64,000 bases of DNA, taken from assembly GCF_029223525.1 (NCBI RefSeq), contig NZ_JARHTQ010000017.1, positions 1-64,000 of the forward strand, read 5' to 3'. The position numbers and the translations under genes were made by a program. Source of the stretch: Streptantibioticus ferralitis. GTDB lineage: Bacteria > Actinomycetota > Actinomycetes > Streptomycetales > Streptomycetaceae. Positions 9,646 to 19,289 of this stretch are shown here, one piece after another (the first letter of the stretch is position 1; every line of letters starts with the position of its first letter). The notes beneath the pieces are model-generated. The model worked only from the letters and a program-made list of their open reading frames with translations. It had not been told where the DNA came from and searched no databases.

Positions 9646-9690
9646 CACCCCGCGATGAGCGGGGTGGCCGGGGGACAACTCACCCCGGCC
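9646..9690. terminator. Bidirectional double-hairpin terminator
   Basis: Two perfect stems sit between convergent genes. CACCCCGC (9646-9653) pairs with GCGGGGTG (9659-9666) over a 5-base loop, and GGCCGGGG (9666-9673) pairs with CCCCGGCC (9683-9690) over a 9-base loop. There is no U-run, as is common in streptomycetes. The position suits termination of both the GH1 operon and the allantoicase operon. Confidence 0.6.
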
Positions 9691-9708
9691 ACCCCATGGT
9701 TGGCGCCG

Positions 9709-10821
9709 TCACAGTCGGGCGGTGCGCCCGCCCAGCCGTTCGGCGCCGGTCTCGGTGAGCGACCCGTGCAGCCGCAGACGGGCGATGCCGCCGTCCGGGA
9801 AGATGTCCAGCCGGACATGGGTGGCGGCCGGGGCTTCCACCACGAAGCGGTGGACGGTGTCGGGCTGGAGCCGGGTACGCGGCAGGATCTCGAACCACTC
9901 GTCGGAGCCGGAGGTCTGGTCCTGCCCGTAGAGCGCGGCCCAACCCGCCGAGTTGCCCTTGTAGTAGCCGGTGTCGATCTCCACGGCCCGGATCTCGGCG
10001 TGCTCGGTGAGGCGGTAGCGGACCCAGTCGCTGCCCTTGTCACGGCGGCGCCGGGTCTCCCATCCGTCGTCCATCTTGCGGGAGCGGCCCGGCAGGATGG
10101 TGTTGGCGGGCGGCGAGTAGAAGCGGTCGGAGGCGTCCTCGGCCGCGCCGCCGTTCTCCAGCGCCACCACGTCGAAGGTGCCGAGCGCGGCGAGCCACTT
10201 GGGGTCGGCGACGACCTCGCCGTACACCCGCAGCCGGGCGATGCCGCCGTCCGGGTGCTGGTTCAACCGCAGGTGGGTGAAGCGGCGTTCGAGGTCCACC
10301 TCGAAGGCGTTGGCGGCGTGGCCGCCGACGGGGGTGCGCGGGACGATCTCGGTCCACTGGGTGGACGGCGCGAGCAGTTCTTCCGGAGCGGCGGACAGCG
10401 GCGCGGTGGTGGCCTCGATGCTGATCTGCTGCGGGTAGTTGCCGCGGAAGTGCGCGGTGTCCACGATGATGCCGCGGATGACACCGGGAGCGCCGAGCCG
10501 GATCAGCGCCCAGTCATGGTCGTCGTCGGCCGGATGCGGGGTGTCGGGACCGGTGCCCCGGCGGCGCCGGGTCTCCCAGCCGTCCATGATCTTGCCCTTG
10601 TGCCCGAAGTGCTCGGGGTCGAACACGGCGGGCTCGGGGATTAGCAGGTTCTCCCGCTCGGCGAAGAACTCGTCGTTGGCGGCGATGACTCCGGCGCCGA
10701 GACGGCGGTCCGCGAGGTCGACGAGGTGGTCGAACGGGACCTCCGCGCTGCGGTAGTCGGCATACGGTTCGCCGCCTCCGTACGGCTTGGCGTCGCCGGT
10801 GAAGCGAGTGACCTGCGTCAT
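9709..10821 (-). CDS. alc: Allantoicase
   Basis: A 370-residue allantoate amidinohydrolase, which converts allantoate to ureidoglycolate and urea in the cytoplasm. It consists of two homologous galactose-binding-like halves. The repeats can be seen as [14 protein letters not shown] / [14 protein letters not shown] and as [14 protein letters not shown] / [14 protein letters not shown]. The N-terminal [20 protein letters not shown] block is diagnostic. Its ATG overlaps the stop of allantoinase by four bases (ATGA), so the two are translationally coupled and allantoinase is made first. Ureidoglycolate would next give glyoxylate; no ureidoglycolate lyase gene is visible in the window. Confidence 0.95.
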   Translation of the reverse strand: MTQVTRFTGDAKPYGGGEPYADYRSAEVPFDHLVDLADRRLGAGVIAANDEFFAERENLLIPEPAVFDPEHFGHKGKIMDGWETRRRRGTGPDTPHPADDDHDWALIRLGAPGVIRGIIVDTAHFRGNYPQQISIEATTAPLSAAPEELLAPSTQWTEIVPRTPVGGHAANAFEVDLERRFTHLRLNQHPDGGIARLRVYGEVVADPKWLAALGTFDVVALENGGAAEDASDRFYSPPANTILPGRSRKMDDGWETRRRRDKGSDWVRYRLTEHAEIRAVEIDTGYYKGNSAGWAALYGQDQTSGSDEWFEILPRTRLQPDTVHRFVVEAPAATHVRLDIFPDGGIARLRLHGSLTETGAERLGGRTARL

Positions 10822-12179
10822 GCATGCTCCTCTTCTCGTTCGCGTTCGATGAGCCGGCCGCGGGGACGGGTGGTCGTCCCGTGGTCGGCGATGAGCTGTC
10901 CGCGCAGCCAGGTGGCGCGTACCACGCCGTGCAGGGTGCGGCCGGCGTAGGCGGTGACCTGGTTGCGGTGGTGCAGGGCGGCCGGGTCGACGGTGAAGGT
11001 CTCCTCCGGGGCGAGCACCACGAAGTCGGCGTCGCGGCCGGGGGCGATGGCCCCCTTACGGCTGAGGCCGACGAGTTCCGCGGGCCCGCTCGACATCCAG
11101 CGCACCACATCGCTGAGGGTGTGGCCGCGCCGCCTGGCCTCGGTCCAGATGGCGGGCAGTCCGAGCTGGAGCGAGGAGATCCCGCCCCAGGCCTGGCCGA
11201 AGTCGCCGGTGTCCAGGCGCTTGAGGTCGATGGTGGACGGCGAGTGGTCGGAGACGACGCAGTCGATCGTCCCGTCCGCCAGCCCCTGCCAGAGCGCGTC
11301 CTGGTTGCCCGCCTCGCGGATCGGCGGACAGCACTTGAACTCCGTCGCGCCGTCCGGGACTTCCTCGGCCCTCAGCGTCAGGTAGTGCGGACACGACTCG
11401 ACGGTCAGCGGCACCCCCTCGCGCTTGGCGGCGGCGATCAGCGGCAGTGCCTCGCTGGACGACAGATGCAGGATGTGCACCCGGGCGCCGAGCCGCCCGG
11501 CGACCGCGATGAGCCCCTTGATGGCGGTGTTCTCGGCGGCGCGCGGCCGGGAGGCCAGGAAGTCCGCGTACTTCGGTCCCCGCGGCTGCGGGGCCGAGTC
11601 GATCAGACGGGGGTCCTCGGCATGCACGATCAGCAGTCCGCCGAACGAGGCGATCTCCCCCATCGCCTCTTCGAGCCCGGCCGGTGACAGCTGCGGGAAC
11701 TCGTCCACGCCCGAGTGCAGCAGGAAGCACTTGAACCCGAAGACACCCGCTTCGTACAGGGGTTGCAGGTCCTTGACGTTGCCGGGTACCGCACCGCCCC
11801 AGAAGCCGACGTCGACATGCGCCTTGTCCCGGGCGGTGTCCCGCTTGGTCCGCAGCGCCGCCACCGTGGTGGTCGGCGGGATGCTGTTGAGCGGCATGTC
11901 GATCAGGGTGGTGACGCCACCGGCCGCGGCGGCGCGGGTGGCCGAGTCGAAGCCCTCCCACTCGGTGCGACCGGGATCGTTGACATGGACGTGGGTGTCG
12001 ACGAGCCCCGGTAGCAGGGCGTCCGCGCCGACGTCCACGACCCGTGCCCCCGCGGGCACTTCCGCGTGGTGCGGCAGGACCTCGGTGATCCGTCCGGCGC
12101 TGACCGCGACGGCGGCCGGGCGCTCCCCTTCGGGCGTGATGACCCGCGTCGAACGCAGTACGAGCTCTACGTCGGACAC
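10818..12179 (-). CDS. allB: Allantoinase
   Basis: A 453-residue amidohydrolase that opens allantoin to allantoate. The metal site is visible: H63 and H65 in DTHVHVND, the carboxylated Lys150 in [11 protein letters not shown]186 in VHAED, a HLSS strand and the DHSPST aspartate. All residues for a binuclear centre are present. It is the first gene of an operon with allantoicase and is divergent from the IclR regulator. Its promoter region carries two overlapping TTCAAC-N5-GTTGAA elements about 30-60 bp upstream of the start. Length and motifs match characterised allantoinases and separate it from dihydropyrimidinase. Confidence 0.96.
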   Translation of the reverse strand: MSDVELVLRSTRVITPEGERPAAVAVSAGRITEVLPHHAEVPAGARVVDVGADALLPGLVDTHVHVNDPGRTEWEGFDSATRAAAAGGVTTLIDMPLNSIPPTTTVAALRTKRDTARDKAHVDVGFWGGAVPGNVKDLQPLYEAGVFGFKCFLLHSGVDEFPQLSPAGLEEAMGEIASFGGLLIVHAEDPRLIDSAPQPRGPKYADFLASRPRAAENTAIKGLIAVAGRLGARVHILHLSSSEALPLIAAAKREGVPLTVESCPHYLTLRAEEVPDGATEFKCCPPIREAGNQDALWQGLADGTIDCVVSDHSPSTIDLKRLDTGDFGQAWGGISSLQLGLPAIWTEARRRGHTLSDVVRWMSSGPAELVGLSRKGAIAPGRDADFVVLAPEETFTVDPAALHHRNQVTAYAGRTLHGVVRATWLRGQLIADHGTTTRPRGRLIEREREEEHA

Positions 12180-12208
12180 GCGCTCCCCTCCTCTTCCACC
12201 CGACGGAC

Positions 12209-12237
12209 TTCAACGTTCTGTTGAACGCACTGTTGAA
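12209..12237. promoter_or_regulatory. Inverted-repeat operator pair ahead of allB
   Basis: TTCAAC (12209-12214) and GTTGAA (12220-12225) form a perfect inverted repeat with a 5-base spacer. A second copy with one mismatch, TTGAAC-N5-GTTGAA, overlaps it at 12221-12237. The same geometry recurs ahead of uraD (22747-22763). It is probably the operator for the allantoinase-allantoicase operon; the protein that binds it is unknown. Confidence 0.55.
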
Positions 12238-12313
12238 CGAATCTTCATCCCGTGGACAGGGGGCGTCAAGAGGCCACCGGAGGGGCGGCCGGGCGCAGCG
12301 ACACATTCAGGCG

Positions 12314-12351
12314 ATTCCACGAAATGGAATCATGATTCCGTAGAGTAGAAT
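12314..12351. promoter_or_regulatory. Paired 17-bp boxes ahead of the IclR gene
   Basis: ATTCCACGAAATGGAAT (12314-12330) and ATTCCGTAGAGTAGAAT (12335-12351) are palindromic boxes of form TTCC-N8-GAA, spaced 21 bp centre to centre. The same pair with the same spacing precedes malate synthase and the hyi operon. The position, about 180-220 bp ahead of the IclR start and between divergent genes, suits autoregulation. Confidence 0.65.
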
Positions 12352-12354
12352 GTA

Positions 12355-12369
12355 GCAACAACCAGTTGC
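12355..12369. promoter_or_regulatory. GCAAC-N5-GTTGC inverted repeat
   Basis: GCAAC (12355-12359) and GTTGC (12365-12369) share the CAAC-N5-GTTG core and spacing of the elements ahead of allB and uraD, although the outer bases differ. It lies just beyond the paired 17-bp boxes in the same divergent promoter. The rest of the stretch from 12370 to 12534 shows no further element I can recognise. Confidence 0.35.
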
Positions 12370-12534
12370 GGTCTCGACGCGGGGACGGCGGCCCCCTCGA
12401 TCCTGCCGACGAACCCGCCCTGGACCATGGATACGCGAGTCCACCGGCGGCGATCGGGCCAGCGGCGCCCGGTAGGCTGCGGTACTGCCGACGGGCTGCT
12501 ACCCGGCGGCCCAGCGGCTTCGAGAGGACCGGAC

Positions 12535-13350
12535 GTGCCGTCGATCAGCTCCAGCAGCTCCGCCAACACCTCGAGCGCGGCCAAGCCGCCCAACGGAGGC
12601 GCCGGGGGCGTGCAGTCACTGGAGCGCGCCTTCGACCTGCTGGAGCGGATGGCCGACGCCGGTGGCGAGGTGGGGCTCAGCGAGCTGTCCGCCAGCAGCG
12701 GGCTGCCGCTGCCGACCATTCACCGGCTGATGCGCACCCTGGTCTCCTGCGGCTACGTACGCCAGCAGCCCAACCGCCGCTACGCGCTCGGCCCCCGGCT
12801 GATCCGGCTCGGCGAGAGCGCCTCGCGTCTGCTCGGCACCTGGGCCAGGCCCTATCTGGCGGAGCTGGTCGAGGCCACCGGCGAGACCGCGAACATGGCG
12901 CTGCTCGACGGGGACGAGGTCGTCTACGTGGCACAGGTGCCGTCGCGGCACTCGATGCGGATGTTCACCGAGGTCGGGCGGCGAGTGCTGCCGCACTCGA
13001 CGGGCGTCGGCAAGGCGCTGCTCGCCAACGTGCCGGCGGACGAGGTACGGGCACTGCTGGCCCGCACCGGAATGCCCGCGGCGACCGAGAAGACGATCAC
13101 CGATCCGGATGCCTTCATCGCGGAACTCGAGCGGATCAGGGCCGCCGGGTACGCGGTCGACGACAACGAGCAGGAGGTCGGCGTGCGGTGCCTGGCGGTG
13201 ACGGTGCCGGACTCGCCGACGGCGGCCGCCATCTCGATCTCCGGCCCGGCGGGCCGGGTCACCGAGACGGCGCAGGACCGGATCATTCCGGTGCTGCGGG
13301 ATATCGCTCGGCAGTTGTCGGCCGCCCTGGCCAGCGCGGGGTCCGCCTGA
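12535..13350 (+). CDS. allR: IclR-family regulator of allantoin/glyoxylate genes
   Basis: A 271-residue IclR-type regulator with an N-terminal winged helix (about residues 22-80; LSELSASSGLPLPTIHRLMR) and a C-terminal GAF-like effector domain (about 95-270) with the family pattern GVGKALLANVP and YAVDDNEQEVGVRCLAV. GTG at 12535 is preferred because GAGAGG lies 8 bp ahead; a Ser-rich leader of about 20 residues precedes the domain. It is divergent from allantoinase and followed by molybdenum-cofactor-like and malate synthase genes. In S. coelicolor the equivalent gene next to allantoinase and malate synthase is, as I recall, called AllR. Glyoxylate or allantoate as effector is inferred from IclR relatives. 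Confidence 0.85.
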   Translation: MPSISSSSSANTSSAAKPPNGGAGGVQSLERAFDLLERMADAGGEVGLSELSASSGLPLPTIHRLMRTLVSCGYVRQQPNRRYALGPRLIRLGESASRLLGTWARPYLAELVEATGETANMALLDGDEVVYVAQVPSRHSMRMFTEVGRRVLPHSTGVGKALLANVPADEVRALLARTGMPAATEKTITDPDAFIAELERIRAAGYAVDDNEQEVGVRCLAVTVPDSPTAAAISISGPAGRVTETAQDRIIPVLRDIARQLSAALASAGSA

Positions 13351-13504
13351 CGGCGGAGGTTGGCCGCTCGGGGTGAGCGGGTTGCGCCCCGGTCCCCTTC
13401 GAGGCCCCCGAACACCCCTCCGCGGGGGCTGCGCCCCGGACCCCTGGTCGCGTGCCTCGCGGGGACGCGTGTCGCGGCCCGGTCGCCGCGGTCGCGGCGC
13501 GGTC

Positions 13505-13837
13505 TTACGGGGAGACCCGCCACGGCGGGACCGTCGGGTGGGGGGACAGCGGGCCGAAGAGGTCGATCGCGTTGCGGACTTCGCGAAGGGCCGGGGCCAG
13601 CGCGCTCACCGAACCGAGGGCGCCGGTGATGAGGAGAAGCGAGTAGCGCAGGCGATCCCCGGCGGGGACGCCGGTGGCCGTCTGGCCGTCGAGTGCCGTC
13701 AGCTCTTCCTCGGCGATCTCACGGTCGGGCAAGTGGCCACGGTATCCCGCCAGTTCGCGGCGCAGCCGGGTGACGGCGGTGCGCAGCTCCGCCACCCGTG
13801 GGTCCTGCGGGCCCACGCCGGTCGGGTCGTTCGACAC
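13505..13837 (-). CDS. Small DUF5955-like protein
   Basis: A 110-residue protein starting at GTG 13837, with GGGGAG nine bases ahead. The first half is a charged helix (DPRVAELRTAVTRLRREL); the second half is a conserved RLRYSLLLITGALGSVSALA then ALREVRNAIDLFGP segment. I recognise this layout as a small Streptomyces family (DUF5955, from memory) of unknown function. It has no clear signal peptide. The hydrophobic stretch at about residues 62-82 is too interrupted for a confident membrane helix. It is convergent with the IclR gene, and the 154-bp gap between them holds only GC-rich inverted sequence. Confidence 0.7.
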   Translation of the reverse strand: MSNDPTGVGPQDPRVAELRTAVTRLRRELAGYRGHLPDREIAEEELTALDGQTATGVPAGDRLRYSLLLITGALGSVSALAPALREVRNAIDLFGPLSPHPTVPPWRVSP

Positions 13838-14107
13838 TAGGCACTCCCCTTCGAGCGCAGTAGGCCGGACCAGTAAAGGCGACGCTCCGCACACCGCGCC
13901 ACACAGAGAGCTAAATACGTCCTAAAAACCTTTGCCGGTAGGGTATTTCGCGGCCTTGCGCACCGTGTTTTTCACACACCGTCGCCATATCGGCCCGCCG
14001 CGCTCACCCACCGTCACCATCGCGTGATCGTCCATCAAATCCCCGTTCCCCAGCTCGCGCAGACGTCCCCCTTTTCCCCGCGGACCGGAAAGGGGTATGC
14101 AGGGGGC

Positions 14108-14788
14108 ATGGTGGAACATAACGGCGCCGAGCCCTCCGTGGCCGGCCTGGTGCTGGCCGCCGGGACCGGCCGCCGACTGGGCGGGCGGCCCAAGGCCCTG
14201 CTGGCGTACCGCGGCGGCCTGCTGGTGGAGCATGCGGCGGGTGTCCTGCGGGACGGCGGCTGCCGTCCGGTCCATGTGGTGCTGGGCGCCGCCGCCCCGG
14301 AGGTACGGGCCCGGGCCACCGGTCTCGACGAGTGCGTGCTGGTCGACAATCCCGACTGGGCGCAGGGCATGGGCTCCTCGCTGCGCGCCGGGCTGGAGTC
14401 GCTGCAGCCGCTGGGCGCACCAGCCGTCCTGGTCTCACTGGTGGACCAGCCGGGCATCGGCTCCGACGCGATCGCCCGCGTCCTCAGGGAAGCCGGTCCG
14501 GTGTCACCGGGCACGTTGGCCGCCGCCGCGTACGACGGGCGGCGCGGCCATCCGGCGCTGTTCGGCGCGGACCACTGGCCCGGGATCATCGCCTCCGCGG
14601 CTGGCGACCAGGGCGCCAGGGCCTACCTCAAAGCCCACGAGAGCAGCATCACACTCGTCGAATGCGGGGACATCGCCGCGCCCTACGACATCGACACCCC
14701 CGCCGACCTGCGGCTCCTTTCCGACGATCTTTCCGGGGATTCGGCGGACCCGACGCCCCCCCCTGCACTCGGTGCCACAGACCGTTGA
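14108..14788 (+). CDS. MobA/MocA-like nucleotidyltransferase
   Basis: A 226-residue NTP transferase starting at ATG 14108 behind AGGGGGC. The N-terminal nucleotide-binding loop is LAAGTGRRLGGRPKALL, and the metal-binding aspartate block appears as VSLVDQPGIGSDAI, where MobA/MocA proteins have the same DQP. GHPALFGADHWPGI and the late DIDTPADL segment also match the molybdenum-cofactor cytidylyl/guanylyltransferase family. The likely role is to add a nucleotide to molybdopterin for the xanthine dehydrogenase encoded at 46-50 kb. That partnership is inferred from family and setting. It lies upstream of malate synthase on the same strand but is separated from it by the paired 17-bp boxes. Confidence 0.8.
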   Translation: MVEHNGAEPSVAGLVLAAGTGRRLGGRPKALLAYRGGLLVEHAAGVLRDGGCRPVHVVLGAAAPEVRARATGLDECVLVDNPDWAQGMGSSLRAGLESLQPLGAPAVLVSLVDQPGIGSDAIARVLREAGPVSPGTLAAAAYDGRRGHPALFGADHWPGIIASAAGDQGARAYLKAHESSITLVECGDIAAPYDIDTPADLRLLSDDLSGDSADPTPPPALGATDR

Positions 14789-14789
14789 T

Positions 14790-14827
14790 CTTCCACTATG
14801 CAGAAACTATGCTCCACGCAGCAGAAG
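14790..14827. promoter_or_regulatory. Paired 17-bp boxes ahead of aceB
   Basis: CTTCCACTATGCAGAAA (14790-14806) and GCTCCACGCAGCAGAAG (14811-14827) follow the TTCC-N8-GAA pattern. They are exactly 21 bp apart, matching the pairs at 12314 and 23554. They sit about 120-155 bp ahead of the malate synthase start and just past the stop of the preceding gene. Confidence 0.65.
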
Positions 14828-14944
14828 CCTTCGGCCTGACCGCACACCTGACCGGAGCCCTGCCGCCGTACCCACGATCCACGGCACCCCGTGCCGCCAC
14901 CGCGCCACCGCCGCACACGGTCCGCGCGTGAAGGAGTGACTGCC

Positions 14945-16561
14945 ATGTCCGCAGCAGCGCCGTCCGAACCGGCCGTTGTCGTCGATGCCGCGCCCGTGCC
15001 GCGATCCGAGGAGGTGCTGACCGACGCGGCGCTGGCGTTCGTCGCCGCGTTGCACCGCCGGTTCACGCCGCGCCGCGCCGAGTTGCTCGCGCGCCGCGCC
15101 GAGCGGCGCGATCAGATCGCCCGCACCGCAACCCTGGACTTCCTCCCCGAGACGGCGTCGATCCGGGACGGGGACTGGCGGGTCGCCCCCGCGCCCGCCG
15201 CGCTGGACGACCGACGGGTGGAGATCACCGGTCCGACCGACCGCAAGATGACGATCAACGCGCTCAACTCCGACGCGAAGGTCTGGCTCGCCGACTTCGA
15301 AGACGCCTCCGCCCCCACCTGGGAGAACGTCGTCGTCGGCCAGATCAACCTGATCGACGCCTATGAGCGCCGCATCGACTTCACCACGCCCGAGGGCAAG
15401 TCGTACGCGCTGCGCCCCGACGAGGAGTTGGCCACCGTCGTCATGCGCCCGCGCGGCTGGCACCTCGACGAGCGCCATCTGACCGTCGACGGCGAACCGG
15501 TCCCCGGCGCGTTCGTCGACTTCGGCCTGTACTTCTTCCACAACGCCCGTCGCCTGCTGGCCAAGGGCAAGGGCCCGTACTTCTACCTGCCGAAGACCGA
15601 GTCGCACCTGGAGGCGCGGCTGTGGAACGACATCTTCGTCTTCTCCCAGGACCACCTCGGCATTCCGCAGGGCACCATCCGGGCCACCGTGCTGATCGAA
15701 ACCATCACCGCCGCGTTCGAGATGGAGGAGATCCTCTATGAACTGCGCGACCACGCGAGCGGGTTGAACGCGGGCCGCTGGGACTACCTGTTCTCGATCG
15801 TGAAGAACTTCCGCGACGGCGGCGAGAAGTTCGTCCTCCCGGACCGCAACGCGGTGGCCATGACCGCACCCTTCATGCGCGCGTACACCGAACTGCTGGT
15901 CCGCACCTGCCACAAGCGCGGCGCGCACGCCATCGGCGGCATGGCCGCGTTCATCCCCTCGCGCCGTGACCCGGAGGTCAACGCCAAGGCGCTGGAGAAG
16001 GTCAAGGCCGACAAGGACCGCGAGGCGTCCGACGGTTTCGACGGTTCCTGGGTCGCCCACCCCGACCTGGTGCCGGTGGCCCGCGCCTGCTTCGACGCGG
16101 TGCTCGGCGACCGGCCGAACCAGAAGGACCGGCTGCGCGAGGACGTGCACGTCACCGGCGACCAACTGCTCGCCATCGACTCGCTGGAGGCCAAGCCGAC
16201 GTACGAGGGCCTGCGCAACGCGGTCCAGGTCGGCATCCGCTACATCGAGGCCTGGCTGCGCGGGCTCGGCGCCGTCGGCATCTTCAACCTGATGGAGGAC
16301 GCGGCGACCGCGGAGATCTCCCGCTCCCAGATCTGGCAGTGGATCAACGCGGGGGTGGTCTTCGAGAACGGCGAGAAGGCCACCGCCGATCTGGCCCGCC
16401 GGGTGGCGGCCGAGGAACTGGCCGCGATCCGCACGGAGATCGGCGCCGAGGCGTTCGCGTCGGGCAAGTGGCAGCAGGCCCATGACCTTCTGCTGCAGGT
16501 GTCGTTGGACGAGGTGTACGTGGACTTCCTGACACTGCCCGCGTACGAGTTGCTGGGCTGA
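14945..16561 (+). CDS. aceB: Malate synthase A
   Basis: A 538-residue malate synthase of the A isoform, condensing glyoxylate with acetyl-CoA to malate. The signature [15 protein letters not shown] is intact, as are the acidic [12 protein letters not shown] segment and the [13 protein letters not shown] region. Length agrees with isoform A and excludes the longer isoform G. The ATG at 14945 follows GGAG. With no isocitrate lyase nearby, and with the shared regulatory boxes, its job here is to drain glyoxylate made from allantoin rather than to serve the glyoxylate bypass. That is inference from context. Confidence 0.96.
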   Translation: MSAAAPSEPAVVVDAAPVPRSEEVLTDAALAFVAALHRRFTPRRAELLARRAERRDQIARTATLDFLPETASIRDGDWRVAPAPAALDDRRVEITGPTDRKMTINALNSDAKVWLADFEDASAPTWENVVVGQINLIDAYERRIDFTTPEGKSYALRPDEELATVVMRPRGWHLDERHLTVDGEPVPGAFVDFGLYFFHNARRLLAKGKGPYFYLPKTESHLEARLWNDIFVFSQDHLGIPQGTIRATVLIETITAAFEMEEILYELRDHASGLNAGRWDYLFSIVKNFRDGGEKFVLPDRNAVAMTAPFMRAYTELLVRTCHKRGAHAIGGMAAFIPSRRDPEVNAKALEKVKADKDREASDGFDGSWVAHPDLVPVARACFDAVLGDRPNQKDRLREDVHVTGDQLLAIDSLEAKPTYEGLRNAVQVGIRYIEAWLRGLGAVGIFNLMEDAATAEISRSQIWQWINAGVVFENGEKATADLARRVAAEELAAIRTEIGAEAFASGKWQQAHDLLLQVSLDEVYVDFLTLPAYELLG

Positions 16562-16578
16562 TCCGCGCCCGGCGGCGG

Positions 16579-16601
16579 ACCCGGTCCCCCAGGGGCCGGG
16601 T
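16579..16601. terminator. Hairpin between convergent aceB and a secreted protein gene
   Basis: ACCCGGTCCC (16579-16588) pairs with GGGGCCGGGT (16592-16601), with one G-U wobble and a 3-base loop. It lies between two gene 3' ends, so it can serve both. Confidence 0.55.
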
Positions 16602-16618
16602 TCGTCGTTCACGGCGTC

Positions 16619-17530
16619 TCATCCGTGCAGTCGCACGATCTGGTGCATACCGAGGAAGGTGTGGGGTGCACCGGTGCCCTCGTCGGGGACGAAGCAGAGC
16701 AGCGCGTAGGTGCCGCGCCGTAGGTGATGGGGATGCACCATCACGGTGCGGCCGGGCGAGATGGCGCCGAGTCCGGTGGGCTCGCCGGTGAAGGGTGACC
16801 GCTCGGCCGGCCGGCCGTGCGCCAGCGCGTCGAAGTACCGGGTCAGATCGGCATCGGTGGTGCCGCTCCTGACGGGCTGGATCCGCATCTCGTGGATCTC
16901 GGTCGAGATGTCGTGCACCAGCAGGGTGCCGTGGGCGTAGTCCACATCCTGCGGACGGAAGCGGGGACCGGTCTGGGTGTCGACGGTGAGTACGCGCCCG
17001 GTCGGTGGGCGCCTGATCGGTTCGTAGCGGCAGGGGCCGTGCAGGTGGAGCGTCTCCACCTCGGCGTCGGCGCTGGGGTGTTGCCGGAAGTCCGTGAAGT
17101 CCAGCAGGTAGACCCAGCCCGCGGTGATCGCCTCGGTGAACTCCGTCGGGACCCGGGAGGTGACGAAGGCGCCGCCCAGCGCCTCGGCGTCGGCCCGCAC
17201 CGCGTGGATGCCGGTGGCGGCGGTGCGCGGGTCGCGGCTGACCGCGTTGACCAGGTCCTCCAGCACCCGTCGCCACCGGACCCCGCGCTTGGGGCGGAAG
17301 AGCTGCAGCTGACGCCCGCGCCGGTCGCTGGTGTGGACCTGGAACGTGGTGTTTCCGCACGGGCGGTTTCGGGGGGCCCGGATACCCGAAGGATCGATCC
17401 GCACATCGATGCGCGGGTGTCCGGTTCCCGGCCGGGCGCACACCGGACCGGCTCCGGCGACGGTGGCGGCGAACGCCAGAGCGGCGACGGCGGCCGCCCT
17501 GGCGCCGCGCCGCGACGATGCGATGCGCAT
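16619..17530 (-). CDS. Secreted protein of unknown function
   Basis: A 303-residue protein with an N-terminal signal peptide: an Arg-rich start (MRIASSRRGARAAAV), a hydrophobic Ala stretch and a likely cleavage after GPVCA. The ATG at 17530 is preferred because it places the signal at the very start. I do not recognise the family. The last 45 residues (MVHPHHLRRGTYALLCFVPD, then GMHQIVRLHG) resemble the copper-site edge of cupredoxins, where a His pair, a Cys and a Met are spaced much like this; a metal site is a guess. It sits alone between the malate synthase and permease genes. Confidence 0.7.
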   Translation of the reverse strand: MRIASSRRGARAAAVAALAFAATVAGAGPVCARPGTGHPRIDVRIDPSGIRAPRNRPCGNTTFQVHTSDRRGRQLQLFRPKRGVRWRRVLEDLVNAVSRDPRTAATGIHAVRADAEALGGAFVTSRVPTEFTEAITAGWVYLLDFTDFRQHPSADAEVETLHLHGPCRYEPIRRPPTGRVLTVDTQTGPRFRPQDVDYAHGTLLVHDISTEIHEMRIQPVRSGTTDADLTRYFDALAHGRPAERSPFTGEPTGLGAISPGRTVMVHPHHLRRGTYALLCFVPDEGTGAPHTFLGMHQIVRLHG

Positions 17531-17675
17531 GAAGATCCCTTCCGCTGTGACCCACGCCACAGCAGAACACCGAGCGCGGCCGTTGCCAAGCGACCATGCG
17601 GGTGAGCCTCACTCGCTGTTGCCGAATGCCGCTGCCCGCCCTCGCGATCAGGGCGGGCGGCGGCACCGACTGCCG

Positions 17676-19070
17676 TCAGCGCGAAGCGGATGGCACCGGT
17701 TCGCCGACCGCCTCCACGGGCTCGGCGGGTCCCGGCCCGGGCTTGCGGCCGAGGTGGTGGAAGACCAGGTTGAGGACGACGGCGACCAGACAGCCGGTGC
17801 TGATGCCGGACTTGAGCACGATCTGCAGATGCTGGTCCACACCGTCGTAGAAGTCGGGAGCGACGATCGGAACGATGCCGATGCCGAGGGCGACGGCCAT
17901 GATCAGCAGGTTGTTGCCGTCGTTGAGGTCCGCTTCGGCAAGCGTCCTGACGCCACTGGCGGCGACCGTGCCGAACAGGACGATGCCCGCGCCGCCCAGC
18001 ACCGGACCGGGAACCAGTGCGATCAGCGACGCCAGGACCGGAGACAGGCCCATCAGGATCAGGATGACGCCACCGGCCGCGACCACGAACCGGCTGCGCA
18101 CCCTGGTGATCGCCACCAGTCCGATGTTCTGCGCGAAGGCGCTGTTGGCGAAGCCGTTGAAGAACGGGCTGATGGCGCTGCCCAGTGTGTCGGCACGCAG
18201 GCCCGCGGCCAACACGGCCTCGTCGGCCGGCTTTTCGACCACCTTGCCCAGCGCCAGGATGTCGGCCGTCGACTCGGTCAGACACACCAGCATCACGATG
18301 CACATCGAGACGACGGCCGGAACCTGGAACTGCGGCGCACCGAAGTGGAACGGGGTGGGGAAGCCGATGACGCTCGCCTTGCCCAACGGGCTGAAGTCGG
18401 TCCGGCCGAACGGGATCGCGATCAGCGTTCCGGCGACCAGGCCGATGAGTACCGCGATCTGCTGCAGGAATCCGGCCAGCAGCCGCCGCAGTACGAGCAC
18501 GATGACGAGTGTGATGACGGCGAGCGCGATGTCGGAGAGCCCGGCCGCGGGGTGCGCCGGATTGTTTCCGGCGACCCATCCGACGGCGACCGGCAGCAGC
18601 GAAACCCCTATCAGGGTGATGACGGAGCCGGTGACGACGGGCGGGAAGAACCGGACGAGTCTGCTGAAGTACGGGGCGACGAGGAAGCCGAGGACTCCGG
18701 CGACCATCACCGCGCCGAACATGATGGGCAGGCTGTCGCGGTGCGGGGTGGTGTCGGCGATCGCGACCAGCGGTGCGACACCGGCGAACGAGACTCCGTT
18801 GACGAAGGGCAGCTTGGCCCCGACCTTCCAGAAGCCGAGGGTCTGCAGCAGCGTCGCGAGGCCCGCCGTGAACAGGCTGGCGCCGACCAGGAAGGTCATT
18901 TCGGTGCCGGACAGCCCGCAGGCCTTGCCCACCACCAGCGGCGGCGCGACCACACCGGCGTACATGGCGGCCACATGCTGCAGACCGCTGGTGATGAGCT
19001 TGAGTGGGGGGAGGGTCTGATCGACCGGATGCTTGCGCTCTGCGATTGCTGGAGCCGGGGTGGCGACCAC
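17676..19070 (-). CDS. Xanthine/uric acid permease (NCS2)
   Basis: A 464-residue nucleobase:cation symporter-2 family transporter with 12-14 predicted membrane helices. The NCS2 signature is visible in QNIGLVAITRVRSRFVVAAG, and the substrate loop in helix 8 contains LTESTADILALG, the Glu of xanthine/uric-acid carriers. The N-terminal HVAAMYAGVVAPPLVVG block is characteristic of the PbuX/PucJ branch. It lies downstream of the guanine/8-oxoguanine deaminase gene on the same strand, with a terminator-like hairpin between them. It would bring xanthine or urate into the cell for the pathway encoded around it. Confidence 0.92.
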   Translation of the reverse strand: MVATPAPAIAERKHPVDQTLPPLKLITSGLQHVAAMYAGVVAPPLVVGKACGLSGTEMTFLVGASLFTAGLATLLQTLGFWKVGAKLPFVNGVSFAGVAPLVAIADTTPHRDSLPIMFGAVMVAGVLGFLVAPYFSRLVRFFPPVVTGSVITLIGVSLLPVAVGWVAGNNPAHPAAGLSDIALAVITLVIVLVLRRLLAGFLQQIAVLIGLVAGTLIAIPFGRTDFSPLGKASVIGFPTPFHFGAPQFQVPAVVSMCIVMLVCLTESTADILALGKVVEKPADEAVLAAGLRADTLGSAISPFFNGFANSAFAQNIGLVAITRVRSRFVVAAGGVILILMGLSPVLASLIALVPGPVLGGAGIVLFGTVAASGVRTLAEADLNDGNNLLIMAVALGIGIVPIVAPDFYDGVDQHLQIVLKSGISTGCLVAVVLNLVFHHLGRKPGPGPAEPVEAVGEPVPSASR

Positions 19071-19156
19071 GGTGCTCCTCCTGTCGGTTACGCGCTCTTG
19101 CGCGGGTTTCAGGGAGGTGGTGCGGGTCGAGGGGTTGCGGATGGTGCGTCAGGGGC

Positions 19157-19188
19157 GGGATCTCCTGGGGGCTGCTTCACGAGATCCC
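19157..19188 (-). promoter_or_regulatory. Inverted repeat in the permease leader
   Basis: GGGATCTC (19157-19164) and GAGATCCC (19181-19188) form a perfect 8-bp stem with a 16-base loop, about 90-120 bp ahead of the permease start. It could be an operator or a leader hairpin. I see no purine-riboswitch core around it. Confidence 0.3.
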
Positions 19189-19199
19189 ATCGGAAGAAA

Positions 19200-19241
19200 T
19201 GCGCCGCCCCCTGCCGTGACCATCCGGCACGGGGGCGGCGC
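19200..19241 (-). terminator. Intrinsic terminator after the deaminase gene
   Basis: GCGCCGCCCCC at the low end pairs with GGGGGCGGCGC at the high end, extended by TGCCG/CGGCA across a short loop. On the minus strand the stem is followed by ATTTCTT. It ends transcription of the deaminase before the permease gene. Confidence 0.65.
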
Positions 19242-19289
19242 GGCCGGCCGGGGACCGTCCTCCTCGGCCGGTGCCGTGGTGGCGCGAAC